Origin: Elmis aenea
Lineage: Eukaryota; Arthropoda; Insecta; Coleoptera; Elmidae
Direction: 5' to 3'
Assembly: GCA_947652605.1 (NCBI GenBank)
Contig: OX393577.1
Coordinates: forward strand, 68,100,108-68,164,107
Length of the DNA stretch: 64,000 bases
Numbering within the stretch: position 1 is the first letter of the stretch; each line of letters opens with the position of its first letter. Shown one piece after another: positions 1 to 12,339 of the stretch. The notes beneath the pieces are model-generated. The model ran no database searches, had not been told where the DNA came from, and saw only the letters and a list, made by a program, of their open reading frames with translations. Both the position numbers and the translations under genes were made by a program.

Positions 1-115
1 GTTCCTTAGTGTTTTGTTCTGGAATCTCTGGATGATCTGAATATTACTCTGTTTGGTGCATCCCCATAGCTGGAATCCCATATGTCCATACAGGCGTTAA
101 AATTAGCTTGTAAAC
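1..115 (-). mobile_element. Jockey-like RT fragment, C-terminal part
   Basis: The reverse complement reads in one frame through GFQLWGC and IIQRFQNKTLRN. This is the signature found about two thirds of the way through the reverse transcriptase ORF of Jockey-like non-LTR elements. The same stretch recurs at 46190-46285 with only a few base differences, including the downstream wording about an RT fragment joined to an asparagine-rich linker, so both come from one family. The element runs off the left edge of the window, so its 3' end is not visible. Upstream (toward 115) the homology stops at an in-frame TAG. It is a dead fragment. Confidence 0.75.
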
Positions 116-2084
116 AAAAATTTATTATGTGGGGACAGAGAGACATTTTGAAAGGGATTAAATATCTTTCGTTCTATTAACGATAAAATTTTGAACAAAG
201 CAGCTTTTGAGAGTGCTTTTTAAAGCTATCTGACGTATGTTTAATTTTTTTTTTGCATATTTAGAGTGTTCTTTAAAGGCACCAATTTTAAAATTTTAAA
301 TAGATTATGCTGCATATTATTTAAATGTCTGATTTTGTTAATTATTTTAATGTAATAATATGCAAGAATTTGTATAGCTTAAAATGTGTGGTTGTGAAAT
401 TATCGCATTCATTTTAAAATTTAACTGTAAACGTATTTACATTTTTAATATAATTCTGTAAACATTTTGCCTTTGATAATAAGTGCTAAGTTGTTAAAAA
501 TTTACCAGGAGTAGGTACACATAATATTTTTGTTGCTAATTATGTAATTAATAACTGTCCCCACTTACAAATCTAGCCAGCTTGACAAAGATACATTGAT
601 TCCAAGTAAAACGCGATTAAAACCCTTCACTTACTTTCCCTAACCACTTAAATGAATTAAGTAGCGAGAACTGTTTCAAACTTGCCTAAAGAAAACGAAT
701 AGATGAACGTACAATAACAGACATTACAGAACACAAAAAGTCTTTCCCATTTGATGGATTTCTCAGCTTCTTTCTACCGTAATTTGTACTTTAGCAGCTC
801 TTATGTGAATTGGGCGTAAGAACCGCTGTTAATGTAAAGCTAAACGAACAATCGTCCAAATATAATACTCGAATGAAAGTTGTTAGCTGTGCCAGAGACG
901 CGGTTGGAAAGCGACTTGGGTTTCCGCGAATTTTAGACGATAATTTGAATACATTGTTCATTTTAAGGATGCGGTTTTGGATAAGACGGGAGTCGATGAG
1001 GATTTAAAATTAAAACACGCGAAAGCAACCCCTGAAAAGTTCAGCAAATTTACTTTCTACCGCAAACAATCTTTAATTGTTCTTGCAAATCAAATTAGCA
1101 TGCAGTTGTTATTAAATAAAAATATATATGTATACAAAGAGAAAATTTGGTTTTTAAATTTTGCAACCATGGCGAACATCCACACATGCATAAAACTACA
1201 AGTGCCAAGCTAAATTTATTGGCATCAATTATCATCAATATTGCCATATTTTTATCTATAAAATCGTGCTACCATCTTAAACTGTATAATGAATTAACTA
1301 AATTATTAGAAGACGCTCAGCGATTTCTGTTATTTACCAGAATAAAGAATACGTGCTCGCAACTCTTCCATAACTATAATTTATTATTATAGCCTTATCT
1401 TGTTTCGTGGAAACCTGTAGTACACGTTGTACTAAATATATCGAAACGATAGGTTATCTTATAGCCAGATAGCAGCTTCTCACGAATATCATATCCATTT
1501 TCTTTATATCATGATAAAATGGACGATAGAGATGGTTTTACCGTCTCGGTAGCAGTTTTAGGACGTAGTTTGTCAAGCAACAGCGCAGCGCGCAAGTTCA
1601 AATATCGCACCGAGCTTCTAGCGAACCTGTATCTACATGAATATTACACCGTCGAGAGTGGGCCATGATACTTATCCCATGTGTAAAGTAAAGGAACGAT
1701 AATACACAGACGTGTTGCGTGCAATTGGGGGATAAAATGTAAATATGATGCGAAGTTCACTATCTGAAACATAATTTAGACAAACTATCAATAAATCAGT
1801 ACTCTAGAGATGTTAGAGTGATAAAGAGAGAAAAATGTGCAAGTCTTTATGTAAATAACGAGGAAATAAGGTTCCGGGACTAATTAAAACTTTTATTGAT
1901 GTAATACTTGAATAGATTCCTTCTTGACTGTAACACATTTTATAATCTTGGGCAGGGATTAGCAGATAATAAAGTTGTTTATTTTCAAAGCTTCTTTACC
2001 TTAATCAGATTCTCTTGTCAATGCATGCTTTTGAAATCTGGATTATTTATTCACATTTTTTTATCGTTGGTTAACTGACAAATC
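116..2084. other. Unassigned AT-rich DNA
   Basis: No gene, RNA or mobile element is recognised here. The short open frames at 810-1392 overlap one another, have no family motif and look like chance. A stretch at about 1400-1720 is less AT-rich and non-repetitive, which is compatible with regulatory DNA but does not prove it. Confidence 0.5.
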
Positions 2085-2240
2085 TCCAGGTAACTTTTTA
2101 TTCTTCCAGTCTTTGCCTCACTGTATTTTCATATTTTCCTCTTGGTTTTCTTCCATTCTTTTACCACTCACTATTCATTTTAAATCCAAATTTTGGGTAT
2201 CTACGTTCTGGCATGCTTTGTAGATGTCCCAGACATACAT
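2085..2240 (-). mobile_element. LINE C-terminal relic
   Basis: The reverse complement reads GHLQSMPERRYPKFGFKM, then a basic stretch, then VRQRLEE and a KVTW-like end, in one frame apart from two stop codons. The order 'GH..xMPxxRxPK', a Gly/Arg/Pro-rich patch and 'RLEELGVTW' is the familiar tail after the reverse transcriptase of a widespread arthropod LINE group. It differs from the tail of the Jockey-like copies elsewhere in the window, so it is a separate family. Only about 50 codons remain. Confidence 0.55.
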
Positions 2241-4221
2241 CAAAAAGTCCAAAAATAATTTGTTGTTTTTTCTGCAAAAGCGTATTAATTGTTTATGTGT
2301 AAAAAATGCATATCTTATATGAATACTAAATAGTGACCAGTGTTTTTAGGAAACTGGAAAAGCCTTAAACTTAATCTCAATTTGATACGCAAATAACTTT
2401 CTGGATAATTCATTTGTAGACATTTTTGTGTTAATTATGATTTAAATACTAATATATTTTAAAGTTAAATGTTTACCGAAATATCGTCCAAATCTATTAT
2501 TTTTTTAGAGGTAACCTTATTTCAAATTTCGAAAAAGTCTCCAGTTTATAACCTTGCACGTATTTTGGCAAAAAGTCGAAAGTTTTGCAATGTTCTATTG
2601 AGGAAAAAATTTAAAGACACCTTAAAACACAGCTCATTAAAATTTGGGAAAAGGTTTCGAGTGTTATAATCTAGCATTTTCTTTTGATGAAAATTTGGTA
2701 AACTTAAATCTAAGTTTTTCACTAGGTATTTAAGTTTTAAGAAATAAAAGTGTTATCTAAGTAAAGTTTTAAATGCTCCTCGGACAAGTAATATCAATGA
2801 TAACATTTTTTAAATCATTTCATGCTTGGACAAAAGAATGGATGTCCTTGCGAAAATTTTGAAACGTGTTAGTTTTTTTGCGATACAATACTTTCCTTAA
2901 TTTCAAATCTGTTGATTTTACTTAATATTTTATTTATTTGATTAAACAGAATTCGCTTTGTATCAAGTCCTGTTTATTTTGCAGCGTAATCCTATTAAAA
3001 ACGATTCGAAATATCATATGATTACAAAGATTAAATTTCCTTTCGCCTTATTTTCGGTTGCATACATATCGAATATCTAACCGCATGTAATACGAAAGTC
3101 AAATAAAAATTCCTCACACCTTTTTAGGCGTGCGGGATGCGAAATATAGATATCATTGCTGTGGAATTGCTTCTCGACTTTGGTTTCAAATCGATATTAT
3201 AAAATATGTTAAATAAAAAAATACCTCGCATGCAATCATTTGTTCAAAAAACGAATTTTCGACAGGCGAATATATTTTCTTTAGTCTTACCATTAACTTA
3301 CACCTGTAAAAATGTACCTATAACCAATTATAATAATACGCGAAGTTTCAATTTTTATTTCGACTTATATACGTTAATACAACTTTGCTGAACTTATTAG
3401 CTTTAAACTGAGTGATCAAAATTCATAGCCCAAACTCTCGGAATTTTTAAAATGACAAGAGGCGTCCATTATACAAAGTACTTGCTAGGGCAAAAAGTGC
3501 ATCAAAAAAATTCACCTTGTTGAGAAAAATTCTCAATCTTTAAAACACGGTCAGTTTCAATGCCCATAGGCCTATAATCCTTCAAGCATTTATCACCACA
3601 CTAATCGATAGATGCGGGCAGTGACCTAGTACTTCGCAGAACTCGAATATAATTCAAAATATCTTTTAAAAATGAACTGTAAGATTGTTCAATGACAGTC
3701 ACATAAAATAAATACGACATCGTATGCAAATGACAAGCAATGAAATATAGCTTTTATGTCTGGATATATCATATTTTATAAAAATATCTTATTTTTCTTC
3801 AGGCAATGTGCATCGACTCAAATAGTATGAATTTGGCATTCAGAACACAATTGATATACAGGGCGTTACAGATATTATTAATACCACCCAGATATTCCGA
3901 TAGAAATAAGTTTAATAACACCTTCCTTTGATTCTGTCTGATGAAGTAGTAATCTTTTATTATTTCACCCACACATTAATACTCTTTTCAAGTTCTTTAT
4001 CGTTCTTAGCCTTTTGCCTAATCAATAAACTAGGTCTAGCTAGGGTTTAAATGCACTTAAAAATAATTGAATTATAGTACACTGTTGTTAAAGAAAGTTA
4101 TGACGTTTCTGAACAAACAAAAGGTAGATATTTATTATTCACAACTATAAAGTTAACTGGAAAAGTTTTAAACGTTTGTCAAAAAAAATTGCTAACTTAC
4201 ACATTTCAGGAATTTTTAAAA
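2241..4221. other. Unassigned AT-rich DNA
   Basis: No gene is recognised. The piece at about 2460-2760 resembles in wording (runs such as AAAGACACCTTAAA and CTCATTAAAATTTGGGA) the degenerate repeats at 11820-12230, and may be a distant copy. A short ACAGGGCG sequence at about 3857 resembles transposon termini elsewhere in the window, but no partner end was found. Confidence 0.4.
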
Positions 4222-4597
4222 GTTTTGAATAGCTATAAAATGTATTTTTGAATAATTTGGATGTAGATATGTGTTCCTTAGAGAAAGAATGTACCCATAT
4301 CAATTTTAGGAAGTAAATAACTTTTTGTAAAACTTTTTACCAAAAACAAAAGCTAGCTTATTACATATTAAAATGCTTCAAGAACAGTTCCAAGAAATGT
4401 CTGAGCGGTAGATACTTTGAGTAGCTATAAAAATGTATTTTTGAACAATTTGCATTCCTTAGAGATTGTACCGATGTATATCCATATTAGGAATTAAGGA
4501 TCTTTTTGTAAAACTTTTTAACCGCAAAAAATTGCAAGCTTTTAACATATTAAAATGCTTCAAGAACAGCTCCAAGAACTGTTTAAGCTGTAGATAT
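4222..4597. repeat. Two-copy tandem duplication, about 185-195 bp unit
   Basis: The segment 4222-4415 is followed directly by a diverged second copy at 4416-4597. Both begin with TTTGA(A/G)TAGCTATAAAA and a TGTATTTTTGAA run. Both contain CTTTTTGTAAAACTTTTTA, and both end with AAATGCTTCAAGAACAG followed by a TGTAGATA-like close. Several small indels separate them. It may be the remains of a satellite-like repeat or a simple local duplication. Confidence 0.8.
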
Positions 4598-6900
4598 TTT
4601 TAACCAATTAAGTATAGTACCTCTGTGTAATCATATTGAGTACTATGTTTAATTAGTATTATTGCCTCATTGATATTTTAAAATTTTATCAGATAACAGA
4701 TGTACTAATCCGATAAAAACTCATTTTAAAACCAATTACTTGCACATTTTGGTCAATGTCAGTCAACAATTATGCAGGTTACACACAAATAAAAATAGTA
4801 GCCGAGTGAATGCAGCAGAAAACATTCTTAATCGCAGAATCCTCCTTTGCTCCTTTCTGTCAACGTTTATTTCTTGTTTTTTCTCTATTGTTTTTATAGT
4901 ACAGAATTAGTTTGAGCTTTTTCTGTTTCTATTTTCACTGAGCCTTAAGACATTCATAATAATCTACACATAAAAAAAAATTGTGGGTACGTCACACATA
5001 AAACTACCGGAACAATCACAGAAAGTTGAAAAATCTCAAAGAAATACAAAAGACATCGTTAGCGGCTCTCGCATTTCTCGCAAATTATCTTAAATAATGT
5101 GTGCGTCGTCGGTGAAAAATGCTTAAAAGGAAATCGCGGAAATATTGCATAATTTACCTACATTAAATAGCCCGAGGTGTTTTTAAATGAATCCGTTGCA
5201 AAATTTCAAATGAATGAACGAAGTAAATCTTTTAGGTAGGCAAGGAAAACGAGGTAAAAAGCTCCCTGTTATTCAATCTGCCAGCACAGCGAAAGAAAAC
5301 GACACGGAAAATTTTGTTCATTACCCTGAACACGGGTATAGGTTCGTCTCACATGTATAAGGTGATTATTTCAAGGGTAAGATTTAAAATTTCGTTAGTC
5401 ATACGATTCGTGAAATGTTCATCAGTGGAAGTTGTCGTCTCTGCATATTAATATTTGCTTGGTTTGTCTTGATCGAATATTACGAAAATTCGTCGGTTTT
5501 GAGCCAACCTGGGTAAATGATTACCAAGAATTAAACAGTTGATTTTAATTTAGGCATCCTCAAGATCTAGAATAAAACAAAATTAATTTTTACAGAGCTG
5601 TTGGTCGATGTATAAATAATAAACAGAGCCCTCTTGACAAATTTAGCTCCTTCTTATTATAATAACTGACATTTAAATAATTATTATTACAGCTAGTGCC
5701 ATGCTTGTCGTTAATTTTAATACGAACACTTAATTAAAGCGCCTTCTAATAAAATACAAAACCACGAACATCTGTTCGCCTCCGCCTGTATTAGAAATAT
5801 CACGTCATCTACGTGACAGATTCATATTAAAAATTTTAACTGCATGAATAATATATATGGCCCATATAAGATTAAATTGGAAATTTTGCTGTATACATGC
5901 ATGGTTTTAGTAATATGAGATAAGTTATTGTTTACGTTAACCTAAGGTGTATTTACCTGCAACGTAATATCAAACTACGCCAAGATGCACTTGCTACCTT
6001 GTTTTTTTCAGTTTTGTTTATGATTAACTCAAACCAGAGCTTCTTAAATTTTTTTCCTTAAGATTTATTAACGCTTCAAAAAATGCTAAAAAAAACCAAA
6101 AAACTATTTGAGTTATATGCATCGTTTTCATAGCACTAGAAATGAGAATTAATAAATAATATTTAAATGGAACAATAATGAACTGAATATATTTACATAA
6201 ATCACGTACGCTTAAAGCTTAAAAAAACTGGTATTTGTCGCTTTTTTTAGAGGCATATAAGGCATTGTTAAGTGAATATGAATTTTAATGTTTCACGAGC
6301 CAAACTGCATCCTGGCAATAAACTAACCTGACAAAACCTGATCCTAACTTAACTGATTGTGGGTGCCCACAAATAAGCAGGATTAAAATTATCAATATCA
6401 TCATAATAAAAATAGATCGAGCGTATATTCAAACTCACGTTACATTGTCCAATTTTTTTAAGCTCATGCATTGCGACCTAGTTTGGACATTTCATAATTA
6501 TTTAGTTTTATAGCTTGTCGCTATGCAGATACACCGACAAAACTGCCCTACAAAATAACCCTAAAAGTGTGTGCAGTCGTAATTTTCACGAGGATTGGCT
6601 TGTAAATAACGACTTAGATAACAAATGAATTCTACTAACCCTGCCTACTATTTCCTACAAACCTAGCAGTTAATCTAAACACAAACCATTAAACTTATAC
6701 ATGACGCTCAAATTAGATATTGCTTTTATATTTGGGTTCTGGCAATTGGTCGTTGATGGTAATTGAAAATGTATAATAAAAAAAGTTGGTTTTGGTTGCA
6801 GTATCGAAGAATTTATTCATACTTTAAAGTAAATGAGTTATTATTTGATCGTTAAATATGATAGAGTTAAAAATTGTTCGTTTTAAATTTAACTAGGGTC
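4598..6900. other. Unassigned AT-rich DNA
   Basis: No gene, RNA or mobile element is recognised. A less AT-rich, non-repetitive stretch at about 5030-5420 could be regulatory DNA, but nothing in it is diagnostic. Confidence 0.4.
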
Positions 6901-7016
6901 GCTCCTCCCAAAACAATACTCCCAAATTATTCAGTCCTACATCTCAGAGAGACACTTCAGAATAAAGCAAGAATAATCTTATTCAGAACTTAAAGAAATT
7001 AAAGCAGGAGTTCCAA
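6901..7016 (+). mobile_element. Jockey-like RT fragment, palm region
   Basis: The plus strand reads LPKQYSQIIQSYISERHF, RIKQE, a stop, then SYSELKEIKAGVP. It matches codon for codon the segment just before the PQGSVLGP motif in the Jockey-like copy at 49990-50110. Homology ends exactly where the GVPQG motif should continue. There the sequence switches to a different LINE in the opposite orientation (next entry). A near-identical stretch is at 54590-54620, so these two scraps are one subfamily. Confidence 0.7.
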
Positions 7017-7024
7017 TTTTTGAA

Positions 7025-7174
7025 AATATGGTTTCGTAGAGATACCACATCACCTGAAATGAATCTTTTTTGAACTGCCTCTAACTGATTTTTGTATATT
7101 TCATACTTAGGGTTCCATACAACTGATGCTATTGGTTCGTTTCGTCTGTGTTGGGGTTGAGCATCAAGTAACAT
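7025..7174 (-). mobile_element. LINE RT C-terminal relic of a second family
   Basis: The reverse complement reads EPIASVVWNPKYEIYKNQL followed by EAVQKRFI. The pattern 'LEYASVVWNPxYxxxxxxLExVQKRF' is a hallmark after the reverse transcriptase palm in several arthropod and vertebrate LINE clades, and it does not occur in the Jockey-like copies of this window. The fragment abuts the plus-strand Jockey-like piece ending at 7016. Only about 50 codons are left, and the homology fades on both sides. Confidence 0.6.
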
Positions 7175-7190
7175 TAAAATACAATTTATT

Positions 7191-8672
7191 CTCGATGCTT
7201 ATGAATATGTTTTTCCTAAGTAATTGTTCTGCTTGTGTGGTACTACAATTGTTGACTACTATTTCGTTTAATACTGTATGTTTTTAATGATTGGACGTCG
7301 CGTCGTGTGGTTTAATTATCTTTTCACGTCCCAACGCAAAAGTTATCTATACTCGATTTTATTTTCGGATAGAGATGTTTTCTGAACGAAGCGACGAAGA
7401 ATCTGGGGTGATACACAAGTGCGAAATATTTCGCAAGATACAGCCGATGCACCTATAACACACAGCGTCAGATGTTATCGGCATCTGTTAATGTGATCAA
7501 TTTTGCGATTTCACGTATCCCACATTCGCTTATCTGACATTTATGTCCACGGCTTTTAGAGATGATATGTGACGATGATATATAATAAAGTTTTCAAATC
7601 GCAAACATCACTTCAATTTCTACAGCAAAAAATGTAATCTGCTTTTATTATCTAGAAATTTTGTTGAATGGATTAGGTTTGGTGTTTTAACATTCGCTCT
7701 TTGAGCGAGTAAATTTTGCTACAAAAAATGTGTACGGTTTTATTCATTTATTTCCTTAGAATTTAATTAATTAAATAGGGTGCAATATTATCAAACGATC
7801 TACAGTGAAAAACTAATGTCAACAGTAAGCTCTAGCTTACATTTTGGTTGTTATAGTCGATTCTACTTTTTAACCATTTGTGTTAGACTTGCAGTTCGAT
7901 TTTTCTATTCACTGTTGGTTGGTTTTAACACATTTAAGTGTGCTTTTGACCTTTCCAGTATATAATTTCGCAGTAGGGTAATAAAAATGATATACAATCA
8001 TGAGAAAGTTTACGCTTTCTGTAGTCAAAAAATAATAGGAGATGAAAAAGAGAAATGAAAAGTGAATTGTTCTTTAAATTCTTGATTTAAAGTAAATTTT
8101 ATGCATCTCACAGTACCGCCAAATTCGTGATTATTTTTAATTCCCGTCTAAATTAATTTCATTTCGCAAGTCAACTTTTGACATCACAACTAGCAGGTAG
8201 TTTTGTTGTCACGGTTAATTAGAAATTAATTAAGTTGACTTCAACTTTTGCTGGCGGTAAATAAGTTAAGATTTGGAGTGACGCTAAATCCCTTTCATAT
8301 TAATTGAGCTTAAACGAGTTTAAAGTAAATAAATGAATCATTTTGATGTTGTCAGACGAAATTCAATACAAGAAACCAATTACTAAAGCAAGTGTTGACT
8401 TGATACTTCAGTTACATATTCAGGCTTTTAATACAACCACAATTTAATCAAAAGTTTGTACAAAACTTGTACAGATAATTATTTATGACGTTCGGCAAAC
8501 GTTTAAATATAATTTATGTTGAAAATAATTAGTATAAATTTTGCGGTTATTCAAGTTTTATTTGTCTTGAAATTATTCTTTTATTATAAATAAATTTGTG
8601 TTGCGATTTAAAACAATTCTTTATTAAATGTATAATAAAACTTTAGTTTTTTTAGGACAATTGATATTAAAA
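7191..8672. other. Unassigned AT-rich DNA
   Basis: No gene or mobile element is recognised. The open frame at 7780-7965 has no motif. The part at 7280-7560 is less AT-rich and could be regulatory, without direct support. Confidence 0.4.
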
Positions 8673-8719
8673 CTAGTACCCTTGACTATAATATCCTATA
8701 TTATAGTCAAGGCTAGTAC
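8673..8719. repeat. Perfect 15-bp hairpin flanked by 7-bp direct repeats
   Basis: CTAGTAC at 8673-8679 is repeated exactly at 8713-8719. Between them lies a perfect inverted repeat: CCTTGACTATAATAT (8680-8694), a 3-base loop CCT, and its exact reverse complement (8698-8712). A hairpin placed exactly between direct repeats looks like a minute inserted element with a target duplication, or a replication-slippage palindrome. Confidence 0.85.
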
Positions 8720-9111
8720 TCATTTAGTTATTAAAACGCATTCCTTAATAAGTCATTTTTATTAACAGCCATAACTCTACCAAATTAAAATTTGGTAGTG
8801 TTTATATATCTTGTTTATTTGGAATAATTGAATAATCACAACAGAAACACTATTTTTGTTTTAACGTAGTAATCATGTTTTGAACGATCGAAGTGTATAT
8901 AAGCTCATTAATTAGTTTTACAAAACGAAATTTGTAATTAGCTGGTTAGTGGAAAAACAATAGGAGCAATAACTAGTCCTTAACAGTTTACATTTTATTT
9001 AAAGCACATGCCATCAAAGTAAATACATAATTACATGCAGAAGGTGACCAACTTAATAATACTCACTGCAGAAGTAATGAACCTAGTATAATGCAAGTTG
9101 TAACATAGAAA
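8720..9111. other. Unassigned AT-rich DNA
   Basis: Nothing recognisable apart from a short imperfect palindrome around CCAAATTAAAATTTGG (8779-8794). Confidence 0.4.
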
Positions 9112-9447
9112 AGACTTTTTTAATTGCAAAATGTCAACCCACCAAAAATTCTGATAAAAAAACAACAGAGTTCGCACTTTTTAGCCCCCTGTGGAGGTGA
9201 AAGATGAATGAAAATATTACTATGGAAAACCTTTTAATAAGTATTAAACATCTGCCAAATATAATTCTCCAACACATCTCCAAATTTGAGAAATAAAATA
9301 AAAACTTAATTTTACCGCTCCCTTTTAGGGGGGTGTAACTCCGAGACGAGGCGTCTAAGGAAAAAAAATATAAAAGCCCCTTAATTTTCGATAAGAAATC
9401 ACCACCCATTGTTCGTAATATTTAAGAATTTAAGAAACACCCTGTAT
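9112..9447 (-). repeat. Dispersed repeat, copy 1 (ACAGGGTGTTTCTTAAAT end)
   Basis: This is the same repeat as 58695-59030, in the opposite orientation. The outer end reads, on the minus strand, ACAGGGTGTTTCTTAAATTC. The inner end contains a GGGTTGACATTTTGCAATT-like block shared with copy 2. Both copies translate in the same register to RSYTPLKGS, FLFYFSNL, RIIFGR, IKRF and HLHRGLKSA. The reading frame is open over 9134-9409. The short ACAGGGTG terminus is typical of insect non-autonomous DNA elements, but I cannot assign a superfamily and no opposite inverted end was found. Confidence 0.7.
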
Positions 9448-11819
9448 AGTGGACTGTATATTTAAACAGACTATATTCTATTGTTATTCTATTAATATAA
9501 TAGATCGTTTAATTTATTCAAAATTATTTTAGATAAACTTTGTTGACTAATCGTTACTGCAAAAGCTTTTTGTGAATAATAAAGAAATAGGAACATGAAA
9601 AAATGTCTTGAAAATTAATTTATTAACAAATTTTCTTGAATCACAAATTAAAAGCAATTTTTAAATAAGCTTTTATTAATATTATAGAATCACCTATACA
9701 AATGGAACTTTTAATAGTTGGTAGTGTAGCTATTTTGCTATTTACTCTATTGTACTTACTTATTGACAATTTCCTAAAATCAATTTTTTGTGGCACGGCT
9801 GATTCAGTTGTCATTTTACTAATAAATATCAAACTTCACTGCTAAAACAAAGTCAATAAAAGTTTAAACATTTAAACTCCACTGGAACTGTTTTCCCATG
9901 CCTTTATCGCGCTTCACTAAAGACCGAACTTTGCTAGTTTTCGAAAGTATAGAGATAATGACGATGATAACTTCCTTTCAAAGTTAAACAAATTACACCA
10001 TGTTAGTAATGGATTTGTCAGTTGTAATACATTCGGGTTTCGTGTAGATTTAGCAATTATCGAAGTAACTGAACGAGATAAACGCAAATATTACTTTACA
10101 GTTCAACACTAACATAACAATTGTCTACTTTATTTGAGCAGTTTATTTTGAAAGTGTTAAGACATTGTGTAGGGCGCTTTTGATGAAACCAAAGTTGGAA
10201 ATGTACTTCATAGTATGTCTTTAATATTTTCAAAATAAAGAAGGTCTACGAGTGCCTGCTAAAAATCTTGGTATGTATTAATCTTCATTTCTATCTTCTC
10301 GTTTTTAGCTAGCGATTTACTTAATATGTAATTTTCCAACACTTTGTTTCTACTAAAATCCCCTCTCAATAAACCTTCACTCCTAAACAATATTCAAATT
10401 CGCGGCTCCCAAATGTATTCATTAGAAATCAGTTCACGCATATTGACTCTAAGCGCCGGAGGATTTGAGGCGTCAACCCAACAGCACCCACTTCATTACC
10501 GCTTTCTTCCAGGAAGGATGTCGAACGGTATTCACAAGCAAACCTTTTTACGCCTCGCTACAGTCTTACTTCCGCTCCACGTCTACATAGGGAAAAACAA
10601 AATCTTGCATATTAAGCTACTTGTAATGCATACGGCAAAGAAACTGCTCTTGGAATAGAGGGTTTCGTAAGTTGTTCTAATTTATTCTTAAAAATTCTAA
10701 CAAAAACTAAAAATACCAGAGTTAAAGATTTAATAGTGTTTAATTAAGATGGTTCATTCCTAATGCATGGATCTTTAATCTTAAGAATTATTGTGAAGTC
10801 AGTGAATTCTTAGCTACAAAAACCAATATTAACTTACTATTATTATTTTATTCTTCAATATGATTAGTAAAGTAAAAACAAAATCAGTTTGCTGTATCTG
10901 TTTTATGTAGTCTGCTGTACTGCAGTTTGAGTAAATTGGGTACTGTAACAAGAAACTATTTTAAGAATAATATATATTAGTCGACATCCTCTTTAGAAGA
11001 AAGACGCAGAATCATTTGTAATCCCAGAAAAAAAACTTTTAATTACTGAAAGTCGACTTACAGCAAGCTAAACGCTTACCAGAACGTAATATACAAATAG
11101 ACTAGTGCCTCGGAGATGAATGGGGTAAAGTTAGCACGAAACTACACGGAGGTCATTAGGGCTAGGATCATGAACGTGTCGCGATATCAACTGCCGCTTT
11201 AATAATGCGGAGATAACAAATTGTTTTGTTGGGAACTTAGCGTGGAATACTGGAATTGCTGCCAAGCTCGTGTCTCGCAAGTGGAGAGTAAATGCATCGT
11301 GCTGTCGTGATGATGCCCCCGCTAAAATATTACCCGATCCAAAACGTTCTTTTAATCTAAATATACGATCTTTACATAACCCACGGTGTTGTTAATAATT
11401 TATTACGCGAGTTCGCTACACCAGTTGTGATTTCATCTGGTAAAAGCATTGACGGACTTACTCATGTACGAGCAGTGCTTTCACACTTTTTCAACTGTAA
11501 TGTATGATGCTGTAATTTTTTAGAGTAGCATTAAGCTACTAACCTTTCTAGGAGTGCAATATGCTGTGACAGTCGTAAACTGCAAACAAACTGTAACGGC
11601 AGAGTTGCATATGTGAAGTTGAGGTCCATAAAAGCTGCTACAAATTATAATATATACAAAGTATATCATATGGAGAAAGCCATTTATGGAGCTAGTGAGA
11701 CCAGAAAGATGTGTTATTCTTTTTCGAGAAATCTGATACTTAATGGCAATAAATTTGGAAATTATTTTTTTCGTTTAATGGTCCAACTGTATTACGTAGT
11801 TTCTTTTTGCAAAAAAAAT
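9448..11819. other. Unassigned DNA, AT-rich with one balanced-composition stretch
   Basis: No gene is recognised. The open frame at 10344-10658 (104 codons, plus) has no family motif, and its Leu/Ser/His composition looks like chance. Positions about 11100-11460 are non-repetitive with clearly higher GC than their surroundings and CpG-containing words. That composition fits a conserved regulatory element, but this is inference only. Confidence 0.4.
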
Positions 11820-12230
11820 GATAGATTTGCAATAGTCTTAATATTTTCTAAAAATGGAAGACACCTAAAGCAATGCATTTCGATCTTAAGTTTGTTCAAA
11901 ACCGACCCGAAACCATTTTTTAGAGCTCTTCAAAATTTGGAAAGAAGTTCCTAAAATTCAAAACTTTTGCAATAGTGTTAATATATTCTAAAAATGGTAA
12001 AGACACCCTAAGCAATGCATTTCAAACCGGAATTAGGTTAATAACGCCCGGATATATTTTTTTACAGCTCTCCAAATTTCTGAAATGGTTTTAAAGTGCA
12101 TAGCTTACCTAAATTATGTTAAAGCAAAATTTCGAAAAGTAATAAATAGTCCTAATATTTGCTAAAAATGTTAAAGACACTCTAAACGTCTAAACAATAC
12201 ATTTCCACCATTTGTTTGTTTAAAAACAGC
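11820..12230. repeat. Degenerate tandem repeat, about three copies
   Basis: The words TGCAATAGT(C/G)TTAATAT, TTCTAAAAATGG and AAGACACC(C/T)(T/A)AAGCAATGCATTTC recur at about 11826-11880 and 11969-12020. A more diverged third version is at 12148-12210. Spacing is about 140-180 bp. The open frame at 11613-11954 that overlaps the first copy is therefore probably not a gene. Confidence 0.6.
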
Positions 12231-12339
12231 CGAAAACAATTTTTACAGCTTTTAAAAATTATGAAAATAATCGAAGTGTATATTCTAGCACTAGTTTTTG
12301 GCAAAAAAAACGTTTTTTTTTTAGTGCATCGAAATTTTG

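Noticed and set aside
8113..8262. Inverted words TACCGCCA and TGGCGGTA with nearby GTCAAC words
   Set aside because: The outer words pair but the inner ones are not collinear, and no flanking duplication exists, so an element could not be supported.
10344..10658. 104-codon plus-strand frame
   Set aside because: No recognisable motif, composition like chance, and the start is not in a convincing context.
11613..11954. 113-codon plus-strand frame
   Set aside because: It overlaps the degenerate tandem repeat and its amino acid content follows that repeat.
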